Positions 46,305-56,965 of a stretch of DNA of 64,000 nucleotides are shown here, piece by piece. Under the pieces are notes generated by a model. It was given only the letters and a program-made list of their open reading frames with translations, was not told the origin of the DNA and did not search any database. The DNA is from Peromyscus leucopus. Taxonomy: Eukaryota > Chordata > Mammalia > Rodentia > Cricetidae. The DNA lies in contig NC_051073.1 of assembly GCF_004664715.2 (NCBI RefSeq), positions 67,538,164-67,602,163 of the forward strand. Direction: 5' to 3'. The position numbers were made by a program, and so were the translations under genes. Position 1 is the stretch's first letter; each line of letters begins with the position of its first letter.

Positions 46305-46425
46305 AAGTAATTCTTGAATTTAGAAGTAAGGACAGCCACAGCCGCAATGCATATGCACTCCAGCAGGTTTTAGAGGTTACATACGTACTAATCCATCTTA
46401 TCCTCAAAGCAAGTCTGTGAGGCTG
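46305..46425 (+). repeat. Local direct duplication, copy B
   Basis: Partner of 44745-44869 at a distance of 1,560 bp in the same orientation. Copy B runs on into a recognisable MIR. Copy A diverges at the equivalent place. Confidence 0.7.
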
Positions 46426-46530
46426 GCACTTCTATCATCTCTTTTAGGAAAACTAAGGGCAAGGGAACTTAATGCCTTGCCCAGTGGCAGGAGGCCAGTG
46501 GAATGGGAAGGTGGCACAGTATGCATCTGA
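46370..46530 (-). mobile_element. MIR SINE, antisense
   Basis: 'ttatcctcaaagcaagtctg', 'tgaggctggcacttctatca', 'gaaaactaagggcaagggaa' and 'cttaatgccttgcccagtgg' are the reverse complement of the MIR core (CTTGGGCAAG, AGTTTTCC, ATAGGGTTG). Confidence 0.75.
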
Positions 46531-47968
46531 AGCTGTGTTTCTCTGACGCAGGACATGTTTTTGATCATCGTGTTGTCTACTTAAGGTGTAGCAAATGCCA
46601 CCCAGTAAGCCTGTTTCCCTCGCTGCCCCTTCCAGCACATCTCCAGGGGCAGATTTGACTAGGGCCGATGAGGGAATGAAGAAAAGACAAAAACACACAC
46701 AGAGAAATAACTGCAGTCAGCTTGGCTGGGCACACTGATGGAGAAACCATAGCACCCAAGGATGTTCAGCATGCTTATTATATATAATTCAACTGGGAGG
46801 TAGGGTTATTGCATACAGATAAACAAGGAGGTGGAGTTTATAGCATACAGCTGGACTACGGAGACAGGCTTAGCTAATATCTGTTAAGGGAGCAGTCATC
46901 AGGCCACAAATATCCTAGCAGAGAAAGTTGATAGACACTTTATGTGTACCCTGCTAACATTCACACTAGGACCAAAAGGGAAGGCTTTGCCATTTCCCAA
47001 GGGTCTGAGCTTTGATGGCCTTGACCTGGCTGTCTACAGCATACATTCACATAGAACTCATTCACTCAGGGCTTCCTCCACACCCTACAGCCTACCATAC
47101 AGATAATCAAGTAAAGCAAACACAATGGAAATATCAAATTATCTGCTTCAGTGAATTCATCTTCTCACTCCCTTTATATTCAATTATTGAGACATTTATC
47201 ACCCAGTGCAATAAAAAAGTTACTGTACAATGAAGTGATAGGACGGGAAACCAGAGTGTAAGTTCGGTCTGCTCTGCATTTCCCTGGGCTCCAATTGCCT
47301 TACTTCCAGATGATGGTTTTGAAGGTTTTTTTTTTTTTTTAAACTCAACAGCCTTAAGAATTAAATTTGATTTCTAAGATAAAAATGACAAAGGGACAAG
47401 ATAATTGTCTAGAGATTGTTTTCCACCCTGACTGCCTTGGAAAAGTTGATTACTTCTTTTGTGTGAAATTGTTCACAGAAGGTTCTGATTGTCTGGCATT
47501 TTTAAAGGTATTGTATATTGTAGGATATGGAGATATTTTTTATTTAAAGGGAAAGCAAGGATTTTAATATGTGAAAACTGTATGATACAAATTACAATCT
47601 ACAGAACAATGTGCAATTTCATTTACTTTCCAGGCAAAGGAGTTCTTGTTTTACATTTGAGGCTAAAAACCTGGGAAACAATTTCTGTACTATTGTTCAA
47701 GACAGTGGGTGCAAACCAGGGAGGATCATGAGGTTGGCAAGGGATGACCTCCATTACCAGTGTGAGTGACTACTTAACATCGTAATGTAACACTCTTCCA
47801 TCTGCAACAGACTCAGATTATGAGTGATTCAAGAACAATTCTTTGTACCTGGAAGGAAAAGGAAAAGTAACTTGGAGAACTATAAATGGAAAAAGAATTA
47901 CAGATTTTTTTGTAGAAACAACATTGGGGTTATTGGTCAGAGAATGTAACAATACACTACACTGTTTT
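46531..47968. other. Unassigned; possible ERV-like sequence at 46690-46990
   Basis: 'ggtagggttattgcatacag', 'ataaacaaggaggtggagtt' and 'tagcatacagctggactacg' read like degraded rodent ERV sequence, but no LTR ends are visible. 46991-47968 is AT-rich with a T run (47327-47340) and no recognised element. Confidence 0.35.
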
Positions 47969-47969
47969 C

Positions 47970-48136
47970 TTTTTTTCTTTTTCTTTTTCTTTTTTTTTTT
48001 TTTTTGAGGGGGTGTTGGGTCCCTTGGAGCCAGAGTTAAAGACAGTTGTGAGCTGCCATGTGGGTGCTGGGAATTGAACCTGGGTCCTCTGGAAGAACAG
48101 TCAGTGCTCTTAACCACTGAGCCATCTCTCCAGCCC
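47970..48136 (-). mobile_element. B2 SINE, antisense, young
   Basis: Poly-T, then 'gggtcccttggagccagagt', 'taaagacagttgtgagctgc', 'gtgggtgctgggaattgaac', 'ctctggaagaacagtcagtg' and 'accactgagccatctctcca': a little-diverged B2/B3-type body with a T-rich tail. It is flanked by a 15-bp duplication (47955-47969 and 48137-48151) with one mismatch. The 167-codon minus frame over it is a SINE artefact. Confidence 0.95.
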
Positions 48137-48151
48137 CACTGCACTGTTTTC

Positions 48152-49919
48152 ATAACAAATGTCTGGAAATGAGTCACAGAGAAAAAATGTAAATGGTTCC
48201 CCAAATTATTTTGGAACATGAGATTTCTATGGACTCCATTTCTAGGGACATAGGTGGTGCCTTGCATATAGTAGAAACTCAGATATTTGTACAACGGATT
48301 AATCATCGCCATGATCACCACCTTAACTCCAACAAGGAAGCAGAAGCAAACAGGGAAGGCAGCAACATTTCCAAGAAGTCAAAAGATTGCATCTTGTGAT
48401 GCAATAGTTTAAAAAAAAAATCAAGGCAGTCTTCATGAGACTTTCGGGGAAACTAGAAAGGTTTTGTGTAGCCAAATAATTAAAATATATCAAAGAAGTG
48501 GACTTGTTTTATGTGACTGCTCCAAAGAGCACCTGGCACAATCTCTGACAGTCAAGCTCTCAGGTGGTGCTGAGACCTTCGGAGGATGATGGGAAATTCA
48601 TGCCTGGAGATCTGCTAGGAGAGGAGAGATGGAGAGTCTGCTAGGCTGTTGAGGAGGCAACCAGAGTGCAAGATCCTTACATCCACTGTTTGTAATGCCC
48701 ATTTTACTCAAATGCAGTTGCACTCTCAGTAATCAGAAATGAGAATAATATTAATAGAAGAAGCATGCTTATTCTAACTGACAGTTGCCATGGAGATCCA
48801 TCAACAACTCTGTGGAGGTTTGGGGTCTTATAGTTTGCAATAGTGGGGTGAGGGTGAGAAATGCTTTTTTTTAAGTTGATGTATGAGTTTTTGGTATTTG
48901 TTTTTCATAGCCTTGGCTCAGCAAAACAGACATAGAGGTGGAGATGTGTGATTAGAGAATGGAACTGTATTACACTTTTGTAGAAAGCCATGCAATGAGG
49001 GCGAAGCAGAGAGAGCTGATGGGTTAGGATGAGGTTTGATGGAAAAGGCCCCACAGGGAGTTCTAAAGGACAAATGAGAGCTAGAGCCAGTTCTTCTGCG
49101 TTGTGGTGAGCTGGATGAGCCACCGGACATCCAGAGGAGTTGGGCATGGATACTAAAGAGCTGCTGACCTTGTAGAAGGCAGCTGCCTTATGTAGACCTA
49201 TGAAGAGCTGAGAACTTGAAGAATTTCTGCCAGCCTTGCTTGCAATACCTTAGGAATGAGTTCTCCACTCCTCTGGAGGGGGTCTGCATTATACATGATG
49301 GTGCCCAGAAGGAATGTTGTCATTGTGTCTGTGTGTGTGGCACAAATTCATCAAAAAAATCTTCATAAAATGAAAAGTCCTAAAATTATTCCTTCCCAGC
49401 CATTCATCAGTGATCATAGCTGTTCACCCTAATCGGCTTTGTCCTAATGTTGATATGTAACACAGCCTTTAGCCTTTGGCCTAGCTGCCAGGTGGATAAC
49501 TTCAGGCACACTTATGATTGGTATCTTAAATAAGTTTTAACAACTTGATTGCCAAATCCCCTTCATTCTGTTGGTTTTCACTCTTACGTAAGTTGCTCAG
49601 TCATAGCAACCAGAACTGTTTAGAAAGAGGGAAATACGAATGGTCTCTTAGACAGTCTGTCATCAGAGATCCTTTCCATCTGACAGTGCAGCCACATGCA
49701 GAGTGGCTGCTGATATTGACCCAGAGTGTCACTTCCCATCATTCCAAATGTTCCTTTAACAAAAATACATCACATTCCTATCACTCGACCTTTCCCTCCA
49801 TACCCCCAAATGAGCATTTTCAAATAAAAGAAGCAAAACACAAGACTTGCAAGAGAAATTTTAATTGCTTATTTAAAATCCCACTGTTATCTTGCTGTTG
49901 TAGTTTCAGTTCTGGGTTC
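48152..49919. other. Unique DNA, no repeat recognised
   Basis: About 1.8 kb. Frames of 80 (48905-49147, minus) and 146 codons (49545-49985, plus) show no known motif and no coding-like composition. A TG patch at 49327-49340. Confidence 0.45.
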
Positions 49920-50085
49920 TCTCACTTATTAAAAAATGAAAGGTTAGTAAATTCCTTGCCATCTCTGACATCTCAATTTCCTTAACTGTAAGGTGTCCCA
50001 TTGATCTCATGGATTGTTCGGAGGAATGAATGGGTGTAGAATAGTATGCACTTGCTGTATGATGCACAGTTGTGTGGGTGTCTGT
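49920..50085 (+). mobile_element. MIR SINE (decayed)
   Basis: 'ctcacttattaaaaaatgaa', 'agtaaattccttgccatctc', 'ctcaatttccttaactgtaa' and 'ggattgttcggaggaatgaa' follow the MIR order: the CTTACTAGCTGTGTGACC equivalent, CTCAGTTTCCTCATCTGTAA, then GGATTGTTGTGAGGATTAAAT. Confidence 0.65.
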
Positions 50086-50589
50086 TACAGCCATGGGCTT
50101 GTCTCCATTGCAGGAGGCTAGTGAGTTGAGAAGTGGCCTGGTGAAGGGCATGACAGTCAGGCAATGACTCTCAGTGGATTGATAAATAGCACTGTCACAT
50201 AGGGGTATTCTGAACTGTTGAAGGAAGACAACATCATTCTCCTTGACTTAGATTGGTCTTATCATACTACTCCCTGGCGTTGACCCCTAGGCCCATCTGT
50301 GGAGCCTGGGACATGCTCCTTCAGGGTCCTATGGCTACCATTTCCACAGTGATCACCAAAGTGAGAGACCCTGAAGACTGAGAAGCTGTTCTGTTATGTT
50401 AAATTGGTGACAAGCTGCATCTCTCATGGTCTGTAGGTGGTTTTCTGCGAGTTTGACTGTCTATGTATAGGCCACACTGAGACATAGTCATTATAATTCT
50501 GTTCATATTTGCTAAGTCAATTCTTTGGAAAATAAATTCCAGTATCAATATACATAGCAATTTCCTTAGATGAGACAGCGAAATGTAGC
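50086..50589. other. Unique DNA
   Basis: Nothing recognised. Confidence 0.5.
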
Positions 50590-50672
50590 ATAAGAGAAAA
50601 TGAAGTTATCAAATAGCCTGGTCACTTGGTGATCTTGGGTAAGTACTTCGTTTTCTTGAAAATTGTCTCCTG
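50590..50672 (+). mobile_element. MIR SINE left part, split by B1
   Basis: 'gcctggtcacttggtgatct' and 'tgggtaagtacttcgttttc' correspond to MIR (CACTTACTAGCTGTGTGACCTTGGGCAAGTTACTT). The sequence stops at the B1 target site and resumes for a short way after 50864. Confidence 0.55.
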
Positions 50673-50848
50673 ACCAGGTGGCGGTGGCACATCTTTAATC
50701 CCAGCACGTGGGAGGCAGAGCCAGGCAGTTCTCTGTGAGTTCGAGGCCAGCCTGGTCTACAGAGCGAGATCCAGGACAGGCTCCAAAACTACACAGAGAA
50801 ATCCTGTCTTGAAAAACAAAAAACAAAAAAACACAAAAAAAAAAGAAA
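50673..50848 (+). mobile_element. B1 SINE with perfect target-site duplication
   Basis: 'accaggtggcggtggcacat', 'ctttaatcccagcacgtggg', 'ttcgaggccagcctggtcta' and 'gatccaggacaggctccaaa' lead into an A-rich tail. GAAAATTGTCTCCTG occurs at 50658-50672 and again at 50849-50863, a perfect 15-bp duplication, so the insertion is recent. Confidence 0.97.
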
Positions 50849-50863
50849 GAAAATTGTCTCCTG

Positions 50864-51181
50864 GGTGGATTACTAGAGCAAAATGCTGATATTAACTTAC
50901 AAATGAAATTTGATTATTGAAAAATAAGTGAGGGTGAAAAATGGAATGTTCTTTGTAAAATGTGAGAGTTTAATTTATGTTGTGGATGTTATTATTAGAA
51001 ATAAAGTTGTGAGCCTATATATAAAGAGTATCCTCTTTAGAGGGAAGTTCCTATGTCAGTTTATCCAGTAATCCCCACTGACTGACCACAAATACAACTT
51101 CCACAAAAAAATAAAAATAAATACATAAGAGGCCCACTCACAGTAACTGGGACCTAAAAATAGGCAGCCATTGTCACTCAC
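50864..51181. other. Unique DNA
   Basis: Nothing recognised apart from a possible MIR remainder at the left and an A-rich patch at 51101-51125. Confidence 0.5.
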
Positions 51182-51219
51182 CTTCAGGTTCTGGTTGTGG
51201 CTCACCGGGGCAGTTGTTC
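51182..51219 (-). other. Candidate 38-nt minus-strand exon
   Basis: Read on the minus strand, a long pyrimidine tract ending CCTTCTAATAG (51220-51245 on plus) is followed by 38 nt ending CCTGAAG and then GTGAGTG (51175-51181 on plus). Both splice sites are close to consensus. Two frames are open (for example NNCPGEPQPEPE and TTAPVSHNQNLK), and neither is recognised. It could be an lncRNA exon or chance. Confidence 0.25.
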
Positions 51220-51984
51220 CTATTAGAAGGAGAGAGAGTGACACCATGCAACCTTTCCTTGCCTAGAAGGATGACAGCATTCTGTGTGAACCCTGCTGTG
51301 CAAAAGTTTTGGCGTTGATTAAAGATGGGCACGTCATATTCTGACAGGCTCTCCTGGAGGCCGAGCATAGCTGCAGACCCATGGTGGTTCACAGTTCTGG
51401 AGTGGGCAGATAGCTCCGGCAAGCATAGTCATCCGTGAGACAGGACACTTGTTTGTAAATGTGTCTCTTTGTGTGACACGACATTGATGCTAGAGGTGTA
51501 CCCCAGCAAAGCTCGGGGGTGACTGAAATCATTAACAGGGGCGACCAGCTCGCCTGCATGTTCCTTTTTACTTTCCCATGTCTTTGTGTTTTGACATTGG
51601 AGAGGAAATATGAGCGGTGCGATTACCATACAAAGAGAAAGCACATTATTTATGACTTTTATGTGATGAATCTTAAAACTGCTTTGAGTCTGGGCTGGCT
51701 AAAAAGGTTGGTATTAAATATGACCTTTGCGCTTAGCAGTCTTGGGAAGAAATCTTCATTTTGGCGGTGAGACCTGTTCTGTAAATTATCGGCCTGGTTT
51801 ACTGTGATTTTGAACAGTTTGGTGGAGGGGCCAGGGAGACAGCATCAGAGAGCAACTTTGTGTCACCTACTCTCTTCAGCATAACAAGTTGCTTGAACTT
51901 AACCGTTCTCCCCATGTGATTTCTTTAGGATGGCTTTTCATACAGTTCCCCACCCCCCCCCAAGACTAACTGGTTGTCTTGTGT
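51220..51984. other. Repeat-free unique DNA with several CpGs
   Basis: CpGs at 51205, 51330, 51361, 51416, 51434, 51479, 51513, 51542 and 51551 are denser than elsewhere, and no repeat is visible. A C run lies at 51950-51961. Candidate regulatory or conserved DNA. Confidence 0.4.
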
Positions 51985-52070
51985 CGGTCCTTGATCATTT
52001 ATGATCCGTCCTGTGGTCCTCAGTTTTCACATCTGTAAAATGACACCCACAGTCGGTGAGATCCAAATCT
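51985..52070 (+). mobile_element. MIR SINE fragment
   Basis: 'gtcctcagttttcacatctg' plus 'taaaatgacacccacagtcg' is the MIR core CCTCAGTTTCCTCATCTGTAAAATG. Confidence 0.7.
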
Positions 52071-52548
52071 TGGCTACGTAACCCTTCTGTTTTTATTGCC
52101 TGTGAAAGAATAACTGTTAATCATGACAACCATACAGTGCCTCGGAGCCAAATACACAATATGAAGAACATCCACTTCTGGCAATCTCAGTGTTTAAAGG
52201 TGGGTCCTGCTGTGCGGGACCCTAAGAATGATGGCATCGCAGCACAGAGGAAATGCATTTACAAAATAAGTTGAGCAAAAACAGAAGTTAAGTTGCAAAT
52301 ACATGCTGCTCAAGTTGCACAGTGGGCTATTTGGGGAAGCACTGTGGGCTGTTTAGTGTTCCTGTGTTTAATGTGGGAGAGGCTCCACTTGGTAGCAAGA
52401 CCTAAACTTCAGTGTTTTCTTACTTCCTCTGAAATACACAACCATGTAGAGTTTATTACGTTCTTTGGAAGGAAAAGGCATTTTAAAAATTATTTCAAAA
52501 TTTCCTAGCTATAGATTTCATACATTATTTTGAATTTTTTTCTCACAG
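52071..52548. other. Unique DNA
   Basis: Nothing recognised. Frames of 71-72 codons without motifs. Confidence 0.5.
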
Positions 52549-52634
52549 AAACTTGCGTGTTATTAACATAGCTGTCAGAGAGTTTATATGTCCAATAATA
52601 TGGAGAATGGTGCCTTTTCTTTTTTCAGTTAATA
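52549..52634 (+). other. Candidate 86-nt plus-strand exon
   Basis: The acceptor TTTTTTTCTCACAG ends at 52548, and a GTAAGT donor starts at 52635. One frame is open across the whole interval (MRVINIAVREFICPIIWRMV...), but I recognise no protein. A transcribed non-coding exon or chance are both possible. Confidence 0.2.
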
Positions 52635-52904
52635 GTAAGTCTACCCTTCCAGCTCTACCTCACACACACAAAAAGAATAAACCACACGAAAAACATTTGA
52701 ATCATTCTGTACTCCTCCCTTCTTCCATACCCTAATGTAATCTGTTATGAAATTCTTATAGTTCCATTTTTTTCAGATGTATGCTTAATCTTACCATTTC
52801 TCACATTTCCATAGTTTTACTCCTAGAGAAATGCACCTTTCTGAAGTATTAGAATAGCCTGCTGTCTGTCATTTTGACTTTTCCCAGTGTCCCTTGGGAC
52901 ACAG
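52635..52904. other. Unique DNA
   Basis: Nothing recognised. Confidence 0.5.
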
Positions 52905-53345
52905 CAGCTAGGGTGCCCTATCAGAATGTGTGTGACCCCATGTCAGACACATCCTTTAAACCTTGAATTCCCTCTGATCTCCACTAAAGAACAAAGACTT
53001 CTCACTGGCCTTGCAGGATCCAACCCATGGGGACATTTCTACTCTTATCCCTTTCTTGTTCTAATCTTTGCTTACTTTTCTCTCAGATACCTGGCCCCCA
53101 CTGCTCTTTAGCTTCCTCTGTCTTGGGGAATGTATGAACCTATTAAGTTTGTTCCACCAACCCACTCATGTATACCAGTACCTTACTCCAATTTATATTT
53201 TAAGCAGCACTTATCACTCTTAATATACTACTTATTATTTATTATGCCCCCCTCTGCTAGAGTATACTCTCCAAGGCAATAGAGTCTCTCTCTATACTGC
53301 CATACTTCATACACAGAAAGTCAAGAGGTAATGACCAATAATGAC
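52905..53345 (+). mobile_element. L2 LINE 3' region
   Basis: 'ttgaattccctctgatctcc', 'gccttgcaggatccaaccca', 'gatacctggcccccactgct', 'cagcacttatcactcttaat' and 'gctagagtatactctccaag' follow the L2 3' region in order on the plus strand. Diverged, about 440 bp. Confidence 0.7.
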
Positions 53346-54034
53346 TTGGTTAGTTCTCAATCACAATCCTACAATTATTATTAGTTTGTCTTTTAAAAAC
53401 CCAGGTGCCCACTCTTTTGTCTGTTGACTCTGGTGTTTGCTTTGCCAGATCTGATTAGTATGAGATTATAGATGAAATTCCCTTCTCTGAATACTGTCCA
53501 AATCCTCATCAATGATCAGCTTCATCTACTCTTATGGGCACATTATAAGCTTCCTATAAGCTCTAAGATTCAGCTCTTTCTGTTTTCTAGTACTTTCCCA
53601 GACCTTATACCTAAAGCCTTGGGTAGTCAGTCTCCTTCCATGGTTCATCCAGATACTTATGGAGCTATGTAGTAATTTAAAGTCACATTTCTGCTACTTC
53701 AGACTTTGCCATGCAGATCCTAGCCACTTTGAATCCCTAAACTGCAATTTCTGTTTTCTTGAATCCTTGAATCTAATGCTGTTCCCTGGATATTGCCTCC
53801 TAGGGCAAGCATGCCTGTTTGTTTTCCTTCTCTTAACTGTCAGTGGCTTATTGCCATTTGCCAGTGTCTGAAAGCCACTGTTCTGTATTTCTACATATAG
53901 AAGATGATTCTGGGTTATTTAAGGTGAGGAGGTAAAGCAAGTCACTTACTTCAATATTGCTAGGGAAAAAAATTCAGTGGAAGTCTACTGCAGACAAATT
54001 TAAGCTGGCCTACCTGTCAGCGTGACTGCCTGCC
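53346..54034. other. Unique DNA
   Basis: The 70-codon plus frame at 53659-53871 has hydrophobic runs but no recognised family. Confidence 0.45.
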
Positions 54035-54115
54035 TGTGTCTTCCTCCCTCCCTCCCTCTCTCTCTTCCTTCCTTCCTCCTGCCTGCCTTCTTTCCTGCCT
54101 GTCTGCTTTCCTTCA
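54035..54115. repeat. Pyrimidine-rich (CCTT/CCTC/CTGC)n tract
   Basis: About 80 bp of CCTC, CCTT and CTGCCTGC units. Confidence 0.9.
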
Positions 54116-54204
54116 TGACAGTAGCAAATAAATGAATCAGGTTACACATAGAATGTGACAACATGACTAATTCTCACCTATGGAGACTTCAGATTCTCAG
54201 TAGA

Positions 54205-54375
54205 TTTAAGGAAAAGGATTTGGTTTTTGCCTCTCCCAGTGGGAATCGGCTGACCTTGAACAGGTCCCTCTGAGCTTTAATTTCATCATCTGTTTCCATG
54301 GGAACTGGAAGTCCTGCTGCTTATCACAGAATTGCATCAAGGATTAAATGTGGTCATGGATATAAATTTCTGCTT
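54205..54375 (+). mobile_element. MIR SINE
   Basis: 'ggctgaccttgaacaggtcc', 'ctctgagctttaatttcatc' and 'atctgt' are the MIR core. 'aaggattaaatgtggtcatg' is its 3' part. Confidence 0.7.
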
Positions 54376-55441
54376 CTAAAATCCAACATGCCAGTGAGAG
54401 GATATTTTTATTTACATCATGGTTATCTGTCAAAGTAGGGCATTCAGAATGATCATGACTTCTCCTTAATCTGTCTTGTGTGTTTATCTTTATGACTTCT
54501 GCATACACGGACAATTTTTCTTTTGATATAAATGGTGCCCATTTAGATTAATTTTTCATTTTAATAACAAAAAATATAAAATACAAGTGTTAACAGAGAT
54601 GTATTTTTCTTACACAAAGAGGTTTAGAGGTCCAAACCTAGCATACTAGCATATGGTTTACAGAAGAAATCAGGCACCCAGAGTATATCTTCATTCATTC
54701 ATTCACTCACTCATTCATTTTGCTTTTCTACACACCTCTGGGTTCAAGGTAGCTAGCTGCTTGTCATTCAGTGATGGTGACCACAGAAGCTGGAAGAAAC
54801 AGGAAGGAACAAAGTACTTCCTTCAATCCAGATATGCTTATTTTAATCAGATTTTGTGAAAACTCTATAATACTTATTTTTTATATTGTGTTGATCTTAG
54901 TTCAGTGAGATAATTACATATACACATAAGGAAATGAAAATTACTTCTTGTTTTTAAAGTAAATTATTATAAAAATATGTTTTATTATCAGACATCTACA
55001 AAATTAAGACTGAGTGCTGAAATGCAGCTTCCAATTGCTGGCACACACCTTTTCTTTTTCAATAAGGAATTCTTTGCCCTCATGGAATGTAAGGATTTTA
55101 TTAAGCCTGTACATATTAATTCTTAGCAATGAGACATTCATTGACTGTAGGTGATATGTCTGCCACATGGAAACCTATAAGCATTAGATTCAAACTAAAA
55201 CTTGCTCACCCTTCAAAAGTCACTATATAGGATTTGCTTCCAGGAAGGATATCTCAAAAATGCTTTGAAGGCAGTCCTCAAAGAAGGCTCCCAAAAGCGT
55301 TGTTTGGTATGCTTGATTTTAGCAATGAATTTCTTCAACATTTATATACATCTTAAAATTACTCTGTTGAGATAAAAATTAATCTATTCATAATAAAATT
55401 CCTATTGGTTAATCATGTCAGAATGCTGTATGTGCACATGT

Positions 55442-55443
<2 letters not shown>
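54376..55443. other. Unique AT-rich DNA with (ATTC)n patch
   Basis: (CATT)n at 54691-54720. The rest is unassigned. Confidence 0.5.
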
Positions 55444-55489
<46 letters not shown>

Positions 55490-55493
55490 ACAC
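55444..55493. repeat. (CA)n microsatellite
   Basis: About 50 bp of CA with one CT interruption. Confidence 0.97.
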
Positions 55494-56254
55494 TCCAAAT
55501 TCAAGTACGTGCTTTACTAATTCATGTAGCAATGAACAGCATTCGTCTGATGACCAATGAGAAATGCCTGATGGCAAAGAGAAACAATTAACATAAGCCT
55601 GTGCATGCCATTCAGACTTAGAGATAGCTAACTCCATGTTCAGAAACACCCTCTGTGTTTCTGTCTCTATCAGGTTGACTATTCATATTGTCATATAAGT
55701 TCTTAGAGTTATGCAGTTAAAATTTGGGGAAACACTTTGTAGCGTAGGACAACAAGTTCTCTTTCTCATTTCTGTAAGTCATTTAAAAAAGATTTTATAA
55801 ATCTAATCCCTGTTCTCATTGATAAATGGTAAATTCAAAAATGTTTTATTTTCGTCCCATGAATATTTTCATTCTTTTAAAAAAGCCTTAAGGTGTATCT
55901 TTAAGGTTTTCTCACCTCTCCCCTCCTCTACCAAGTGGCTAATGCCCGCAAGATACACAAATGCACTGAGAAATGAGCTATTTAAGGGAACCCTAGGATC
56001 CTCAAATGAATCCTCTTACAAAGCAACGAATGTTTTGCTGTGGAAGGAATCACTCTGTAATTTAGCGAGCATTAAGTGGGATTTTCCTTTGGTCAGCTTT
56101 ACGAACTGGTTTGCTCTGCACATCCTGCAGTCACCCTGGTTTTAGTGTGTCTATAATGGTGGCAGGGAGCCCAGCCAGGAGGCTGTTGCTGCACCTAAAC
56201 CTTTTTCTCTGGACTTGAATGCATCAGCCACGCTGATGCCAAAATACTATTTCC
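55494..56254. other. Unique DNA
   Basis: No repeat is recognised. The 108-codon plus frame at 55819-56145 has no known motif. 55930-56150 is less AT-rich, with CpGs at 55949, 56025 and 56065. Confidence 0.45.
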
Positions 56255-56745
56255 TGAAAAACAATTCCACTCATTTCCCTGGCCGCTTAAAACCACTTCT
56301 GGATTCCTGTTTCCGCTTCACATCCCTCGTGGGATTGAAGCCAAGCCCCATAGCAGAGTATTGATGGTCCTTCATGTTTTGACCCTGTCTGCTTTGCTAG
56401 CAGCATTTCCTGATCCCTGTTCCTTACATGCCATATGTTCTAGCAACACTTCACTTCTCCTCACTCTCCAAATATAGCAAACATTTCTCTGCATTTGCCT
56501 TTAGCTATGCCTGGATTGGTCTGTGCCCACACCTTTTGTACCTGCTGCAAGCTTTCACTCAGACAGCACCATTCCGGCTCCTTGGTGAAGTCAGCCACCT
56601 ATGTCTTTATCCACTTAACATTCTGCTCATGTCTGAGAAAGGTCATTACATTTCAGTGCACGTTATCCGTTGTCTTTATATATGTCTGTCTTCATGAAAA
56701 GCCTTTAAGTTTAGGAACCATGACATCATAATCCTTCTTGTATTA
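56255..56745 (+). mobile_element. L2 LINE 3' region
   Basis: 'cttaaaaccacttctggatt', 'agccaagccccatagcagag', 'ggtccttcatgttttgaccc', 'catatgttctagcaacactt', 'gcatttgcctttagctatgc', 'attccggctccttggtgaag' and 'gtttaggaaccatgacatca' run collinear with the L2 3' region. This is the clearest L2 in the window. Confidence 0.85.
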
Positions 56746-56774
56746 GGAATGGGTAACATTTCGATGTGTGTTAA

Positions 56775-56965
56775 ACCCCAGTACTACTATATACTTTACA
56801 TGTTTCATTAACTCCTTTCATTAAAATTATGAAGCATTATTTCCATTTCATTGATGGATGTATGGATGCACAAAGGTGCTGAATCAGGCCCTTAATCAAG
56901 ACCAACTTATTAAGAAAACAAAGTGCTCAGACTTGGACCCATTTCAGACACCAAAGCCAGGATGT
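56775..56965 (-). mobile_element. MIR SINE, antisense
   Basis: 'ctttacatgtttcattaact', 'cctttcattaaaattatgaa', 'atttccatttcattgatgga' and 'gtgctcagacttggacccat' mirror the reversed MIR from its 3' part to its tRNA-like part. Confidence 0.65.

Noticed and set aside
47818..48321. 167-codon minus-strand open frame, the longest in the window
   Set aside because: It reads straight through an antisense B2 SINE and its poly-A tail (a long lysine run). There is no conserved domain and no splice context.
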